64,000 bases of DNA from Adineta steineri (GCA_905250115.1 CAJNOI010000002.1:1561866-1625865), one strand, 5' to 3'; positions 13,779 to 28,580 are shown, counted from the stretch's first letter. Numbers and translations: made by a program. The notes: generated by a model not told the origin, from the sequence alone.

Positions 13779-15250
13779 ATGGATGCTATGATTCCCGTTG
13801 ATACACTTGAAGTGACTGATACTGGTTTTAATGAACAATTTCGATTACGTACTGATAGTATAACAAAAAGTTCATCAACTGATGAAAATGAAATTCGATC
13901 ATCTGATGTTATTGAACCTATTGTCAAGACAGCTCATTCAACATCAAGTGGTTTCGATGTTCACAATGTTTATGAAGCATTTTTATCTGCATTAAAAGAA
14001 CCTGAAAATCCAAAATCACCTATTAGTACACAAGATTATATAAATGGTTATCGAGAATTAGTAAAGTGAGCCTCTTTTTTTCTTTATTACAAAAGAGAAT
14101 ATAAATATTCTCCTCTGACTAGATTTGATTAGATAGAGAAAGAAAAAAAACTGAAGAATTCACTAGAGAAATCAATCTCATTTTTATTATTATGAAAACT
14201 GAAATTAGTTTTCTTTGTTTTTTTTTCTAATAGATTTTTTGATCAACTTGGTTATGTATTTAAATTTGTTAAAGATGATGTTGTTTCAAAATTAACTATT
14301 TTACAACATTTTGTTGATCAAGATAATGGTGATACACCTCATTATGATACAATACAAAAGGCAATTGATTATGAAACAGATAATAATTTGATTAAAACAT
14401 ATCCCGAAAATTTTCCTCGAACTTTATTAAGACTTCATCGTGCTTTAATTTTTATTGAAGAATTTCTTCGAGGTTTAAGTGAACGACCATCATCTGATAG
14501 TACAGTTACAATTGCAACAAATGCTTATGATTCAACATTATATTATCATCGTAAGTTTAAATATTAATTAGCATATAATATGTTAAGATCGAATCTATAC
14601 TGATACCACTTACTGTCCTCTTTCTTTTCATATAAACATAATTAAAATGTCTCTAAAATTTTACAAGTATCCCATAGGCAATTTGAGACCAGTCGATCTA
14701 ATCTACATAGTCTGATACAAGTATTAGTCATCAAAAATTTAGGTTACTTCGATCTTTGTTGAAAGATATGATAAAGAATTATTTGTCAGGCTTCAATGAT
14801 AATTATTATTTATTGTCAAAATGAAAATAAGCAGAAATTTCTCATTATTTACAAATTAAATATCATATTGACAGTATGTAATTAGACGTTAAATAAATGC
14901 CAACAGCTGTACTATTGAAATATCTCAACAGCATTTCTACTTTCTTCTATATTAGTCAAATCAAAATGCATGAATGACAGATTTTTGACTGCTGTATAAT
15001 TAGAGATATTTGTTTTTTGAAAACTTACAAATCATGAAAATTTTTTTCTTTAGATGGTTTTCTTATTCGTACAACCGTCAAAGTTGGTTTTCGTGCATTA
15101 CCATCTCGTAAACAATTAGATGAAATACTCTTTCATGGTCAAAAATCAAATATGATTGAACAATATAAAACATTTATTAAAACAATCAAACAAATTTATG
15201 ATATTATTGAAGAATATTATGCAGAAAAAAAATATTTACAATTACCATAA
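13779..15250 (+). CDS. Ceramide-1-phosphate transfer protein-like (GLTP superfamily), 3 exons, 266 aa
   Basis: Exons 13779-14065, 14234-14550, 15054-15250. After an N-terminal extension of about 60 residues comes a full GLTP fold. The features that mark the ceramide-1-phosphate branch are visible: helix FVKDDVVSKLTIL with Asp and Lys four residues apart (instead of Asp/Asn in glycolipid binders), the paired arginines in LLRLHRALIFIEEFL, and the late His in LYYHHGFLIR followed by TVKVGFRALPSRK. These proteins shuttle ceramide-1-phosphate (or related phosphosphingolipids) between membranes in the cytosol. Animal CPTP is about 215 aa, so the extra length is mostly N-terminal. Intron 2 is 503 bp. 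Family assignment is firm; the exact orthologue (CPTP versus GLTPD2-like) is less certain. Confidence 0.88.
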
Positions 15251-16792
15251 ATTTACATTAGAAAAATCAAGTAGCGCGCATTGACTTCTATAGAATATTA
15301 TATTATTTATTTTTCGCGTATAACCGTCCAAAATCTATTTGTAGTATTTCCTTATATGTGTCCTCGGTTCATTGTCTTATCTGATATAAACATTAAGATT
15401 TTTCAATTTTTACATTTTCTTTCAGCAAAAACTAAAACACTGTATAGGCTTTCTTTTTGTGCATTTGTTGTCGTTTTGTACTAATCATTTATTTGACATC
15501 TACGCTTTGTTTTGTATGTATTGAAAGGTGACAATCGAGTGTTGTTTTAGTTTTTTCTTTCTTCATATGTCATATTAACATGTTTTTATATATATATATA
15601 TATATACATATATTTATCTTCCTTCTTTGTGCGTACATATTAATAGCACTTTCTTAAAAATGCTTGAAAAATAAAACATAAGATTATTTATGATGGAAGA
15701 ACAATAAAGCTTGATTAATCTGAAATTTTGTCTTAATGAAGCAACGTTCGTCAAAGTAAAAGCTTTAAAAAAATAGGTTTGATCATGTCTGCATGTGTCA
15801 TATTATTTACTTAAGAAGTTGAGTTCTTATATTCAATTTTGATTAGAATTATTATTAATATAGAAATATGCTAGACGTTTTGTCAATAGAAATTTTATCT
15901 ACTATACTCAATTTAATGTAATCATGTTTTGTTTCTTTTTGTCTTGTCATATTGATAATAAAATTGCAATTTTGAATAGACAAAGAATAAAATATTTGTG
16001 TGCGCATGTGAATTGAATTAAACATTAAAAAAAAAGCGACAAACTTAGAACTTTCTAGAAAAATACCACACCACTTGAAAATGAGAAACGCAGGAGTAAA
16101 CAGAAGAAAGAAAAAAATCGAAAAGAATTTAAACAAAAACAAGCAAATTATAGGGAATTGATTCTTTTGCACATAGTATATAAGAATCTATTCAATCGAT
16201 AATAATGTTTTATGATATTTTTGTTTTCTTCATGATGTTGAATAAGACGAGGGATGATAATAGAAGGGAAACCAGAAATAGCAGCAACGGCGACAACAAA
16301 TACTTGATGTATGTAAATGACCACAAATAAAAGATAATTTTGTGCTTTAACAAAACGAAAAGCGAAAGCAAAGGAAAAAAAGAAAGAAATATAGACACGA
16401 AAGAGCACGAAAATTCATCACGTGAATAATAAAAAGAAATAGTAGCAGAAAACTCAAATCTTTCGATAAGAATAATCGAAATAGGATTGAAGAAGAAAAA
16501 AAAGAATACACACACACACACGTACACAATAAATCGCCTAGTAATTATGTTTTTTTCTTTATGTACTAAGCTAAAGGAAGAGACAAAAAAGAAAGAAGAA
16601 GGATATTCATATAGTATTGAAATCGTAATAATGATAATTGTTATAAGAAATAATAGTAATAATGATAATACTTGCCCTTGCTTAGAGTGCGGAGAAACAC
16701 CGACGAGAAAAAGAAAGAGAGAGAGAGACAGAAAGCAAAACAACGTACAACACGAAACAACAATTAAGTTGTAAAATAAAACTAAAACACAT
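15251..16792. other. Convergent intergenic region, simple repeats
   Basis: Lies between the GLTP stop and the stop of the LRR gene. It contains a (TA)n tract near 15588-15606, a GA-rich/A-rich segment at 16330-16760 and a short (CA)n at about 16508-16522. Overlapping open frames here (15855-16848) translate to Phe/Leu/Ser-rich or Lys/Arg-rich low-complexity protein and are judged chance frames. Confidence 0.6.
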
Positions 16793-19267
16793 TTATGCTC
16801 TGGGTGCAGCTGTGTCATTAGTTGCTGCTGCATTATAACCTGAAGCACGTCGTTTTCGTATAAGTAATATAATCAAGCCAATAAGTAAGAGACCAGCTAT
16901 TGCTGCAATAATAAGTATGATCGGTAACCAACCGAGTCCTTTCTTAGGTGGTGGTGCTGAATCATCCGACATTCCAGCTGAAGCTGCATCTTTCGATTGA
17001 TTTGGATCAGATGGTGGATGATGTTCATGCTCGCCACCTTCACCTTGTCCAGTTTCAGCACCTTTTTCAGCTTGAGGATTTTCGGTATCATCTCCTCCTT
17101 GTTGATTTTCACCGCCATCACCTGATGGTTGTTGATCATTAACTTCATTTGGATTTGCATTTGGATCTATAATAATACAAAATACATTCATTTAATAATG
17201 ATATATTTCAAATTTATTAGCATCATCATGTTTCTTTTTGTATGAATGTTAAAAAGAAGTAAAGGCGAAAAATTTCGAAATGAATATATCATTTATATTG
17301 TCAATGAAAGCAGCAATAGCTTTGAAATTCTTTTTTTGTTATAATCAATTGTCAATGCTTTATTTTTCATTTACTTCGGTAATCAAATGATTCATAGTCC
17401 CAGGGAACCTGTGATTTTCCATTATTCCGTTCATTTGGACTTATAAAATGTTTTGGTGGATATTCATTTTCTGTTCCAGGTATATTATTAATATGTTGAG
17501 AATATATTGGTGATCGATAGTCTGAAACCATTTTAAAAGTTTCTTTTTTCTTGTCTTAGTAGAGTTTTTATTTTACAGTTTTATAAGTTTTCAAAAGATT
17601 TTTACTTAAAATAATTATCATTTATCTTACCTGGATGATAAGGATGATCAGCTTGTCCAGATTGCCACGAATTTCCATCAGCAGGATTTTGATGTTGATC
17701 ATAATTTGGTGTAGTTGGTTGTTTTGTTTTTGGTCGTCGTTTTCTCGTTTGACCAGCTGGTGTTGCACTATCTTGTTGTTGTTGTTGTTCATCACCTTGT
17801 TGATCATTTGTTTGTTGGGGTGCTGATTGTTGAACTTTTTCTTGATCTTGACGTGTTATTTGAAATGGTGCAGTATATACTTTTGATTCACGTTGATGTA
17901 ATGCATTACTACCATCTAAACGGCTGATAGTTGGTGGTGCTTTGAATGTACGTGTTGTTGCATCATAATTATTTTTAATTGTTGCACAGGATGATTGGTC
18001 ACAATTTTGAGCATCACATGGATATCGTCCAGTTGCTGCATCCAAATAAGCTGATGCACATGTACACTCACGTCCACTTGAAATAGCTGAAGAAAAAAAA
18101 GAATTATTAATAGAAGAAGAAAACATTTTCATCTATTTCTTTTTACCTTGTACAGCAATTTGTCCATTACCCAATTTTTCAATTAATTGACATTGTTCTC
18201 TGTCATCAAGTTTTTCAAGATTTGTATGAAATTCTTTAAGACTAGGTAGACTATTTAAAATTTCTAATGATGGTTTGGTATCTTTAATAGTTAATTTTTC
18301 TAAATTATTTAAACCAACAAATGCATGTGGATCAATATCTTTTTCAGTTGTAACAGATAATGTATGTAAATTTGGATAATTTCGAAAAGCATTAGCTGGT
18401 ATACGTTCTTGACTATAAATACGTAATTCACCTAAATTTGAATAATTTGGTGGATTATCACTATTAAAATCAGTAACATAGAAAGCATCAATAATTAATT
18501 CATGTGCTGGATAGATAGGAAAATTTTGTACATTCAATTGACCAGCCTGTTTAGCTAATTCTAATCGACCAATATTTCCTGTAAATGGTTGAGATAAATC
18601 TGATTTGATATCTCCACCACTTAAACGTAAATATTTAACATTTGCTCCAGCAAATAATTGTTGAAATGTTCCACGAAATGGATATAAAACATACAATTCT
18701 AATGAATCAATATTTAAATTTGCAAATAAATTGACATTATCATTTGGTTGAACAAGTGGATTGTAAATTTCCAATGCCTGTCAAAACAAAAAAATAAAAT
18801 GACATATTTAGTTTTTTTATGAAATTTAATAAAAATTTTACCAAATGTTTTCGAGCTGTTGGTGATGCATTCTCAGGAAATATTCGATTGAATACACCTG
18901 GTGATGATAAATGTAATCCAGTAAATTTTTCAAATTTAATACGACATTCCAAATTATCCGAATCAGGTTTAAATAATTGTTTGACCGGTTCAAATGTATA
19001 ATCATTAACATTATGATCACGTTCACCATTAATAATTAATTCGACTGATGGATATTTATGTTGTTCACCTGCTAAGACATTAAGTTGTTGTGGTAAATCA
19101 CGATCCGTTGTACATGTTACACGCTGACTTGAACATTGACAATCAAAACCTTCTATAGCTTGACAGTATGTAGGATCAGATTGTCGACGTGAAATTGTTT
19201 TACGAAGTAATGTTGTTGAAGATAATGATACCAATAGTATCAAAGATAACAACGTTGTACGTAGCAT
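16793..19267 (-). CDS. Leucine-rich-repeat single-pass membrane protein, 5 exons, 677 aa
   Basis: Minus-strand exons 19267-18842, 18777-18147, 18086-17631, 17521-17375, 17166-16793; phases close to 678 codons. A signal peptide (MLRTTLLSLILLVSLSSTTLL) leads to a Cys cluster (CQAIEGFDCQCSSQRVTC) that resembles an LRR N-cap, then about 250 residues of diverged LRRs (for example LHTLSVTTEKDIDPHAF, LEKLTIKDTKPSLEIL). A second Cys cluster (ECTCAS ... CDAQNCDQSSC) resembles a C-cap. A long Gln/Pro/Asn/Gly-rich extracellular stalk follows, then a transmembrane helix around residues 632-656 (WLPIILIIAAIAGLLLIGLI) and a short basic tail. I infer a type I cell-surface adhesion or receptor protein; the cytosolic tail is about 20 residues, so it has no signalling domain. 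No specific orthologue is recognised. Confidence 0.8.
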
Positions 19268-21366
19268 TTTAGCTGCTATTATCAATTTAAATGAGTAAAA
19301 GGCGAGGAGAAAAGCAAATATATTATTTGCACAAATACGTTATTGAACTAACAGAACACAGTAGTATGTCGATTTTTGTACCGACTAATGAACCAAAAAC
19401 AATCTGTTGTAATACAAATATATGATGAATTATTGATTAATTTGAAATGGAACTTACTATTTTCGTTTAATTAAATAAATTCATTGATTGAAAAAAGAAA
19501 ACGTAAATAATATCGTATTGATCTGAAATTATAGAAGAAAATATTGTCTCATAATTTTATATAATAATTATTTATACACATGTGTCTGCATCTCATTACG
19601 CAATAATCTTGAGATCTAAGCGTCTGGAAAATATGAGAAGAAATATATGTATACGTATAAGTAGTATGTCTACCACTCTCTTTTTCTTTCCTTCATCTTC
19701 GTCTTCTTCTTCTTCTTCTTCTGGAGTACTTTAGTGATCATCGATCAATGAATTAGTCTCTTTCTCTCTCAATGTTGCTTATTCTCGGCTTACAGATATT
19801 ATTCATATTTCGACGGATAGATTACGACTAGATTATTATTGTTAGTCATAGGGAAGACACTGGTGTCGAAACATAGTAGACAAAACATACGCTCAAGGCA
19901 TACTGTGAGGGTAACATTTGAGTAACATAAAAAAAAATAATATATATATGCAATAAAATAGAGAGTACATGTGAAGAAATGATGAAGCGCATAGCGAATA
20001 AATGAAGAAAGAAAACGAACAGCTCAAAAAAGTGAGAGTATAAAAGTATACTTGTCCTTCCTATATGTGTTCAATCAGCCCGTCTGCCTATCGGCGATAA
20101 TGATATTGATCAATGGAATAGGTAAAGAAAAAAGAAAATTGAAAATTGAAAGGCAAACCGTAGTAAAATTACAGCATAAAAGAAACGTAAAGAAGAAAAA
20201 AAAAAGAAGCAGCGGCGTTCGTTCCTTTTTTTTCTAAATTGAACATTGTTGTCGCCGTCACTATTCATTGTAAACAAAATTTACTCAATAGTAGTAATGT
20301 GTAAATTTAGCAGACACTCTCGTACTATTTCATCTATTCTCTTCTCGTAGCGGTCTACTATCGACATGAATATGTGAATGTACATGTATTTTACATAATG
20401 GATGCAGAATAGAGAAAGGGGAATAGAGACGAAGAAAGAAGAGAAGAAAAAAAGGTACTACAGTCGTTGCTGACGCTACATCGACTTCTTCGTTGGTGAT
20501 GGTTACGATCGTTGTGATAATAATAGTAGTTTTATGTTGCGGTTACAAACCAACATATAATCAAAGAAAAAAAAATTATTGTAGAAAGAGAACAGTTCTA
20601 TCTTTCTCTATTTCTCTCCCTATTGCCTTTGTTCGTAACGCGTTTAGCTCATTACACATTTTTACGTCAAAAATGAATGCCGATTTAGCGATTGCATGTT
20701 AATATTACTGATATGGCTGATGCTGCTGCTACTGCTGTTCTTATTATTGCTTACGATATTCTTATCTGGCCATCACATAGACTCGTCTCAATAAGTTAAG
20801 AAAGACAATAAAAGGCAAAAAAAAAGATAGAACAAATAAAAAAAAGAAGAAGAAGAAGAAGAGTATATCCAGACCAGAAGGAATCAAGAGAATATCACTC
20901 TCTTGTGGGTAAAATAAAATATAGCAATATTAGAAAAAGACAGATCGATTTTTTTCTCGTAATATCAATACAAGTAACTATGAGTTGGCGGTTAGTTTAG
21001 CTATATGATAGTATATCTGTCTATCTGTCAATAATGAATTATACCTCGGCTTTTCTCATTGTCAAGCAAAATTTATGATGAAAAACCTTGAAGACTCGTC
21101 GTCTCGAGGATAAACTTGGTTGACCAATAATTTGTCAATGTCGTCTTTTCTTCTGATGTTTGAGAACTCATTTTTCTTTCTCTCAATTCTTTGTGAATCG
21201 TTGCACCATTGTTTTTTTTTCAATGAAAGCACATCTGTAATCGACAAACTCGTCTATAGTCAATGATGCTGAGAATGATCATTACCTTTTATTTGCTTCA
21301 ATATAACTCAAGTAAAAAACGACCAGATGGAGAAAGAAAACCTTCAAAGTACGAGCTTCGTGATTA

Positions 21367-21405
21367 AATATATATATATATATATGTGTGTGTATATATG
21401 TGTGT
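21367..21405. repeat. TA/TG dinucleotide microsatellite
   Basis: A TA run grades into TG and TATATG units over about 40 bp in non-coding DNA. Confidence 0.8.
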
Positions 21406-22189
21406 CCCCTAACATATAAGCAAACAAAAGACTAGAAAAACGCAACAAAGAAGAAAAAAATCGGTATCAGCTGTGATTCTATACCACGGAATTTCGGTCT
21501 GGAGTGATATATGCGTACGGACGCTTACTAATATAGAAATATATATAGATATAACACGTCATTACATGTAAGACACCAACATATTCACATTAATGGTCAG
21601 AATGTTAGCTTATCAGCTCTTATACATGTGTTGTATATGTGTGTTTAAAAAGTGGAATCTCTTTCTCTCTTATTTCTCGTCTTACTCTATCATGAATATG
21701 AGGGTCAGAACACAAAGAAAAGAAAGAAAAATGAGAAGAATATGGATGAAGAGAATGACCTTTGCTAGTAACATCCCTGCTCATATTGGCAGGCGATCGA
21801 CTCGTCAATTTTACTACCGATGATAGAAAGCGATGATCCATTCACCTCATATAAATATACTATATCTTTAGGCTATTACTTCAGTTACCAGTTTTTTTTT
21901 AACAAAGTTTACCTCTTATCTCGATGCTTTAAAGCAAATATATGTATAAGAGAGAGAGACCAAGAGAAAGAAACAAAGAACAAGAGTATAAGAAGATTAG
22001 CGATTGTTGTTATTTAGTCTTGATAACGTTACGATTATTATTAAATAGAAAAAAAAAGAATTAAGTATTAATTTTCTTTTTCTATGATCGATCATAAAAA
22101 CTAATACACAAAAGAAACTATCGAGAGATCATATTATCATACACATCTATTATTATTATTATATTCGGCTTCTCTTTTTTCGATTTACT

Positions 22190-22221
22190 TATATATATAT
22201 ATCTATCTATCTATCTATATA
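22190..22221. repeat. TATC/TA microsatellite
   Basis: A TA run is followed by about five tandem ATCT/TATC units in non-coding DNA. Confidence 0.8.
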
Positions 22222-24034
22222 CAGACTATTCTCATGGGTAATATAAGGTGTTAGTAGTTCTATTAGTAGGAAAATATTTCTACGATCTAGATCTCTATGT
22301 CTACTAATTAAATGAAATACTTGACGTTTTTTCTATTTTTTTTTAACTGATCTTATATAATTACATAGAAATGTATTCATCAAGGGATTTAATCTATATA
22401 AATGTCTACCAGACACAAAAGGCGATGAAACCATTAAAAAATATGACTATCTTTTATAGTAATTACTCACCTTCTTCTATATCTATCTAATTAAAATAGT
22501 CTTCTTTTGTTTTATCAATCTTCTATACATTCATCACATATTCATATATAAAACTAATATAATAGATAAATCAAATAAAACTGAAGAAAAACATAGAGAA
22601 CGAAAGAAGAAGAAGAAGAAAAAGAAGATTGTACGAGTCACAAATGTTAGCTTCTTTTTATTGCTGATGCCCCCACCAGTAAAATAAGCGGAAATTGAAT
22701 TTTTACTATTAGTTGTTATTGAGGCAAAAAAAACTTAATCATGATATAATTAGTATCAATAAGATGTGTCCTGTCTTCCACTCTAATTTGCTTCGAGTGC
22801 CTATTAATAAACAAGCACGTTCCGCCTCTACTATTTCCTCGTTCTTCTTATTATAACACAAATAAATTTATTTAGACATTCCTACTTATATTTCAAATTT
22901 GTATAGTCGATTTACAACAAAATACATTATGTGATTTATGTTCATTATGAAAAGGAGAGAGAGAGAGAAAAAAAAGAAACCTTCACCTTTTATGACGGTT
23001 GAAGGACATTATTAACAATTGCTGGTAATGAACGTCAAACTAAAGTGAATGAAAAAAAATAAAAAACTAAGAACGAAGAAACCTGTTATACGATAAGGCA
23101 CTCATACAGATTATAATATATTAATACAATTATATTCTATTAAATTCTGTTATTCTTATGCGATAATACTAGAAAGAAATAAGAAGAATAAAAAAAAAGA
23201 ATTGTGTAAGTAACCCTTTTCTAACATTTATACCTTTATAAATATAAATAAATATATATTAACAACGATGAAATAATTTAGTTTTAACAGCGTTCAGGTG
23301 TAAATATTCATAAGAACAGGAAGGGTAGGCATGGAGAAAAAGTATGAACAAAATGAGTTTTGTGCGTACACTCTGTCAATTGTCCTTGGAGAGCAACGAG
23401 AAAGAGAGCAGGAAAATCGATGTGCAAAGATAGGATGGTAATGGTAGTTAGTCGCTCTCATTTTTTTTGTCTGTCCTTCGTATATGGATATGTGTCACAA
23501 GTTTTTTAAGATCAGTAGTAGAAGCATGTACACAGAAGAGAAATAAAGAGAAAGAGAGACATCGAAAAGAAAAAAAAACAGAACCGCAGAGATTTATTTC
23601 ATCTATCAATAATAGTTGGTACATCATTACACATAAATTACTAAATAGGTTTTATCAAGGTTTAATTTCAAATTGAGCAGAAACATAAGTTATGAAGATT
23701 AAAATAATGTGCTATTGAAAGAGTTATTCAATTATTCATGCTATCTATTATTCTTATTCTTCATTTTGAATCTTATCTTAACACAAAAAAAAGAAAGAAA
23801 TTTGATTCTTTTGATAAAAATTTTATGAAATAAGTTCCTTAAAAGATAACAGTAACTCTAACCATTCAATGAATACCTGTCTACACGCATTCTGATTAAA
23901 AGTGTTTTTTGTAATAAAAAAGACACCTTTTTTTTCTTTTTCTTTTTATCGGCGGTTTTTTCTCGCTTGAAATCCTCTTCATTCGTCTATAGGTATTTCT
24001 CTTTTCTCTTCTTTTTCTACCCCCGGTTTATTCA

Positions 24035-24058
24035 ACACACACACACACACACACACAT
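24035..24058. repeat. AC dinucleotide microsatellite
   Basis: Roughly eleven tandem AC units in non-coding DNA. Confidence 0.85.
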
Positions 24059-26452
24059 ACACATCTGTTAGACAAATGTGTCGCATGGAAGTGTTTGAAA
24101 CCTTTTAGAAGAGCCACTAAAACCTAAAGATAACACATTAGATCGCACTGTGCAATGGCGATAATGATAATGAAGACTAAGAGAAAAAATGTCACACAAA
24201 ATACTTGTTTAACAGAATAATATGTATATTACTCAAGAAAAAAAAAGCAACTACTAGTTCCGGAGGCTGCTTTTAACAACATTAACTGTAGTATACTTGT
24301 TTAGATTAAACTGAACCGTAACAAAAGAATTATTTTTTCTTTATTTCTCGTCTAGTTTTTCTTTGGTAGCTTTCGATTGTTATTTGTTCGGTAATGACAA
24401 AAAAAGAAGAAGAATGACTATGAAAGAAAATAGGAACTAGCCTCTTTTCCGGACAGACCGACTAACATATATGTATTGAATTTCGGCAAGCGCGTGCGAT
24501 AGAGTTCAATCATAATCTAAGCGTGCATACATGCATGCATGCAGACGAATACCGTATATAGTCAAGAAGAAATCTAAGGAAATAGAGACGAAGGAAATAA
24601 CTATTTCTGATTTGCAAATCGAGTTTTTTTTTCTTCTTTCAATTTGATCTGTTCTTTTCTCTTTCTAACGAACAGCAAAAAAAAACATCAAAAGGGACAT
24701 ACAGAATAGGATAGTTTCCCAAATTAAAAAACCATCGTGATGATTGATCATCTATCTTTTTTTTTGCCTATCGTAAATCGTGTATTCAATTGTCATGTAT
24801 GTGTGAGTACGTGCGCGTTCAGTTGCTAATTAATCTTCAAGAGAGATAATCGACATAAAAAAGCATGATGCGATAATAAATAGTCATAGAATGAGAGTAA
24901 CCGAGTAACACACAAATAAAAGAAGAAAAAAAGAAGAAAATTACCTAATAGTCACTAAGTATAAATAAAAAGAAAGAAAAAGATGTTGTCATCATTATTC
25001 TTTTTTATTCTCTTATTTTACATGTCGATCGATATAACGATAGAAAAGGGAAGACATTCATCTCTATAAAGGATGGAATCAATAGTTAGGTCAAGGAGAA
25101 TAGTTATTGGAGATTGATTGTGTAGAAAGATATTTCAAATAATTTTAAAAGGATTCTTTTTGCACAGATGATGATTTAATTTTTTTTTGTGTCGCTATTC
25201 TCTTTTACAACATACACAAAAATCGGTGTACATATTTTAAAGTGATTGTATTGTTCAATTCTCAAAATGTAAAAACGCACTTCATATACCTATAAATGCT
25301 GCTTTAAGACAAATAGCTAATAATCAATGAGAGTAGACTGAAAAAAGGACGAGTAAAAAAGAGGAAGAAATTAATTGTCTCTGAACTAGTAAGAATGTTT
25401 TGACAAAGCTGTCGCTTATATTTATTCTCAAGGGCCACATTAGCACATTCATTCTCAATCAAAAACGTAAGAAAAATACATGCAAATGTGCACATTTCAT
25501 CGAAGAACTAAGTCAAGTGCGGAGCATCTGGCTGAACTCACGTGATGATCGATCTGATGTCATAAACTTTTCTCCATCTGTTTATAAGCATCTATATACT
25601 ATTCATTTTTCACAATGACAATTCTTACCTCTTAACAACTTCCATAATAAACTCTATTTTTGCATGCAAAAGAAAAGAATAAAGAATTCTCACTCTTTTG
25701 TAAAGTATTAGTATAAACTGTTTTGTTTTCTCTATATCATCAATTCTGAGGTATCAATTACATATCACATTGTCTTATATGTAAACTTAGAAGAAGGCTA
25801 TATATATATACAACAAAGCATATAGTTACGTGAAATGTAACGGAAAACAAAGACGACATCATCAAAAAAAAAAAAGAAAAAAAAGAAAGAAGAAATTCTC
25901 TCAGACAATAGTATTATTACTTAGTCTAATGTAAAATTATTTTAAAGCAAATAAACTTATAAAACAATTTGCATTATAATCAGTATTTTCTAATATTGCA
26001 TCATTGAATGTGAGTGATGAAATTACTTTTGTTATATACATATGTTGTGTCTGTCAGTTCTAAGTGACTTGGTAATCGATGTGTTTAGAAGAAAACGTCA
26101 GCATTGATAGTGATGAGAATAAAGATCAATTAATCTTTTTCTGCTATATGTGAGATATGGCTTTCTTTAATAATAAGTTTATCTTATGTGCATATATATA
26201 TATATACAAGAAAAAGACACTTACAATTCCCCAAACAGTCATCTTCTTGACCGTATATATATATGCGTCAAGAGAGTTGACCTATCTTCTTATGTCTCGC
26301 ATTTCTTTTTATACTTTCATAGTTACCCTTACGTATACATACGTATTCGTTGCTCGGACGATGAGAAAAAGATCGAACACCATTTCGCGACAGATAATAA
26401 ATAAGATGTAGTCTATACAAAGAAGCTTTAGAGAAAGAAAAAGTATATGTGT

Positions 26453-26511
26453 GAAGAAGAAGAAGAAGAGAGATCAACACGATTGTTATTTATGTTCTTC
26501 TTCTTCTTCTT
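26453..26511. repeat. Inverted GAA / TTC trinucleotide runs
   Basis: A five-to-six unit GAA run (26453-26469) is followed 25 bp later by a matching TTC run (26495-26511). The two could pair as a hairpin of about 16 bp. Confidence 0.7.
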
Positions 26512-28580
26512 GGTTACTTCAATTTTTCTTTCGTGATGAATGCAACTTTCTGAAGAGAATGTTTGATCAGTAGGGTGTAGACTATAACCAATACTCTTCA
26601 GTATAATATAGTAGAGTTAATCAACCAAACAAGACCCTTTACAATAATGTTGATCATTACGAAGACAACGTAATCGATGTGTCAATGTTTGATTGTTGTC
26701 TGTACATTCAATGAGAAAAAGAAAATTGAAAATTAAAATATAGACATCACACAATGTCTAAAATGAAAACTAATAAAGCAATCAAAAAAAAAATAGTGTA
26801 TAACTAATATTATTGCAACTACTTGTATTATTTCAAGGTAAAAGCCTTGATGGAATTATGAATGCCTGGCACGATGACGTATAGAGACGTAAACAAAGTA
26901 ATGTATATAGACGGAGTGAAAAAAAGAAAAATTAAAAAACTATTTTTCTTGAAAAAGAAAAAACTACCGGAAAAAGTTTTTCTTTTTTTGACAATAAACT
27001 TAATTTATTATTCATTCATCATGCATTTTTAAGTTTGATCAATTCGATCTTTTATACTTACAAATTGCCATTTTCCATTTCATTTAATATATTAATGTAT
27101 AGACATACAGACAAAAAAAAACGTTTTTTTTTTCTTCTTCTAATAAACCTGTTATTATTGATAGAATTTATATAAACATGTTGAATATTTGACAGTTGAC
27201 AAGGGAATAAAAAGAAAAACGATGAGCTTAATATTTCTACCAAGGTCATAGCCATTCTGTCTCGCTTAAAGCATAATAATATTTCTGATGATTGATCGAC
27301 ATTGATCGTTTTTTTCTTTTTTTGTTGAACAATTATCAACATAAAACTATTACGTAACTTATATACACATAACTCCACCTGTCTCTTTTTTTTGTTGGCC
27401 GGAGGTTGTAGTAGTTACTGACCTTGTTTGCTTTCATATTTACATTTAAGAGGAGACATTATATTATGTTAACCTTCAACTTACACTTACTTGCTTAGTT
27501 CAACATAATTTGACAATGACATTATTCTCCATATCTTTTTTTCTTCTTCTCTTCACTTCCTTTTTATTATTGTTCTTTTCTAGAAAATGAGCATCATAAA
27601 CTATTGAAAAAAACGAAGAAGAACGAGCACCATGTGTATATATTATCTTAATGGGTCGGACATTCTATTGTTTAAATGAAAACAGTGTCATTGAATTAAT
27701 AAATATTCATTATTCGAACAAATGATATAGCTTTTATGCTTTGAAAAGTTCAATGGACATCTTAACATATGTGTACATCCATGAAGTCAATTGGTTCTAG
27801 AATGGCAACTGCTGCTGTTTATAGTTGAAGAAGATATATACGTATGGAATGATGTAATGATTATCGCGATACCATATATGTATCATTACCCATCACTAAG
27901 GTCGGCCATTTGTATGTATCAGTCTTTCTATTATTCTTCGATTAGAGACATATGTACATCAAATCTTATCATCGCCGTTTGTAGTACCGATTATGAACTA
28001 CCTTGAAAAAGGTCGAATAATAAAGTAGATCTTCATGTACTTTATTTCTACCCGTTATCGATCATTGATTGCTCTTATTGAAATAAAAATTCCCCGATGA
28101 TATTATCAAATGAAATAATAAGAGAGACGAGAAGAAGAAAAAAGTTCTCGTCATTCCCTATGGAAATCAAATGTATACTCATAAATATTTGATAAAAAGA
28201 TAACCAATAGAATATATACAATTCTATTTCAAATATTCTCTTTGTAAGAAATAGTGAATATATTATCACAGAGAAGAAGAAAAAAAAAGAAATCTTAAAA
28301 CATCTTTCGTATGAAAAATATATAATACATGAAATTGTTGCATAAAACTTCTCAGACAATGACAAGGACAATAAGCATGCTAATAAAAAATCAAAGGTCA
28401 TTCATCATCATTGTATTCGACAAATATGCACATATATATGCCGGCATATTATGATTATGCAACTAACATGACAAAGAAAATTGAATATATCACTTTTCAT
28501 AAAACAAAACATACATATATATATATAATCAATAAAATACTAAGATTTGACTGGTAAATAATTTTATTTTTTACCGGATA

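Larger units (their letters stand above)
19268..28580. other. 9.3-kb stretch without a recognisable gene
   Basis: I could not find a supported exon on either strand. Open frames present are short, low complexity (Lys/Arg/Phe/Ser/Tyr-rich) and lack consistent splice context. The DNA is rich in A- and GA-tracts with scattered T-rich patches. Microsatellites include (TTC)n at about 19700-19720, (TA)n/(TG)n at 21367-21405, TATC at 22190-22221, (AC)n at 24035-24058, a CATG run near 24530 and an inverted GAA/TTC pair at 26453-26511. The left end must contain the LRR gene promoter. Confidence 0.55.

Noticed and set aside
15855..16848. Overlapping minus- and plus-strand open frames up to 212 codons
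   Set aside because: They translate to Phe/Leu/Ser- or Lys/Arg/Glu-rich low-complexity protein from GA- and T-rich DNA, overlap one another in several frames and have no splice context or family likeness.
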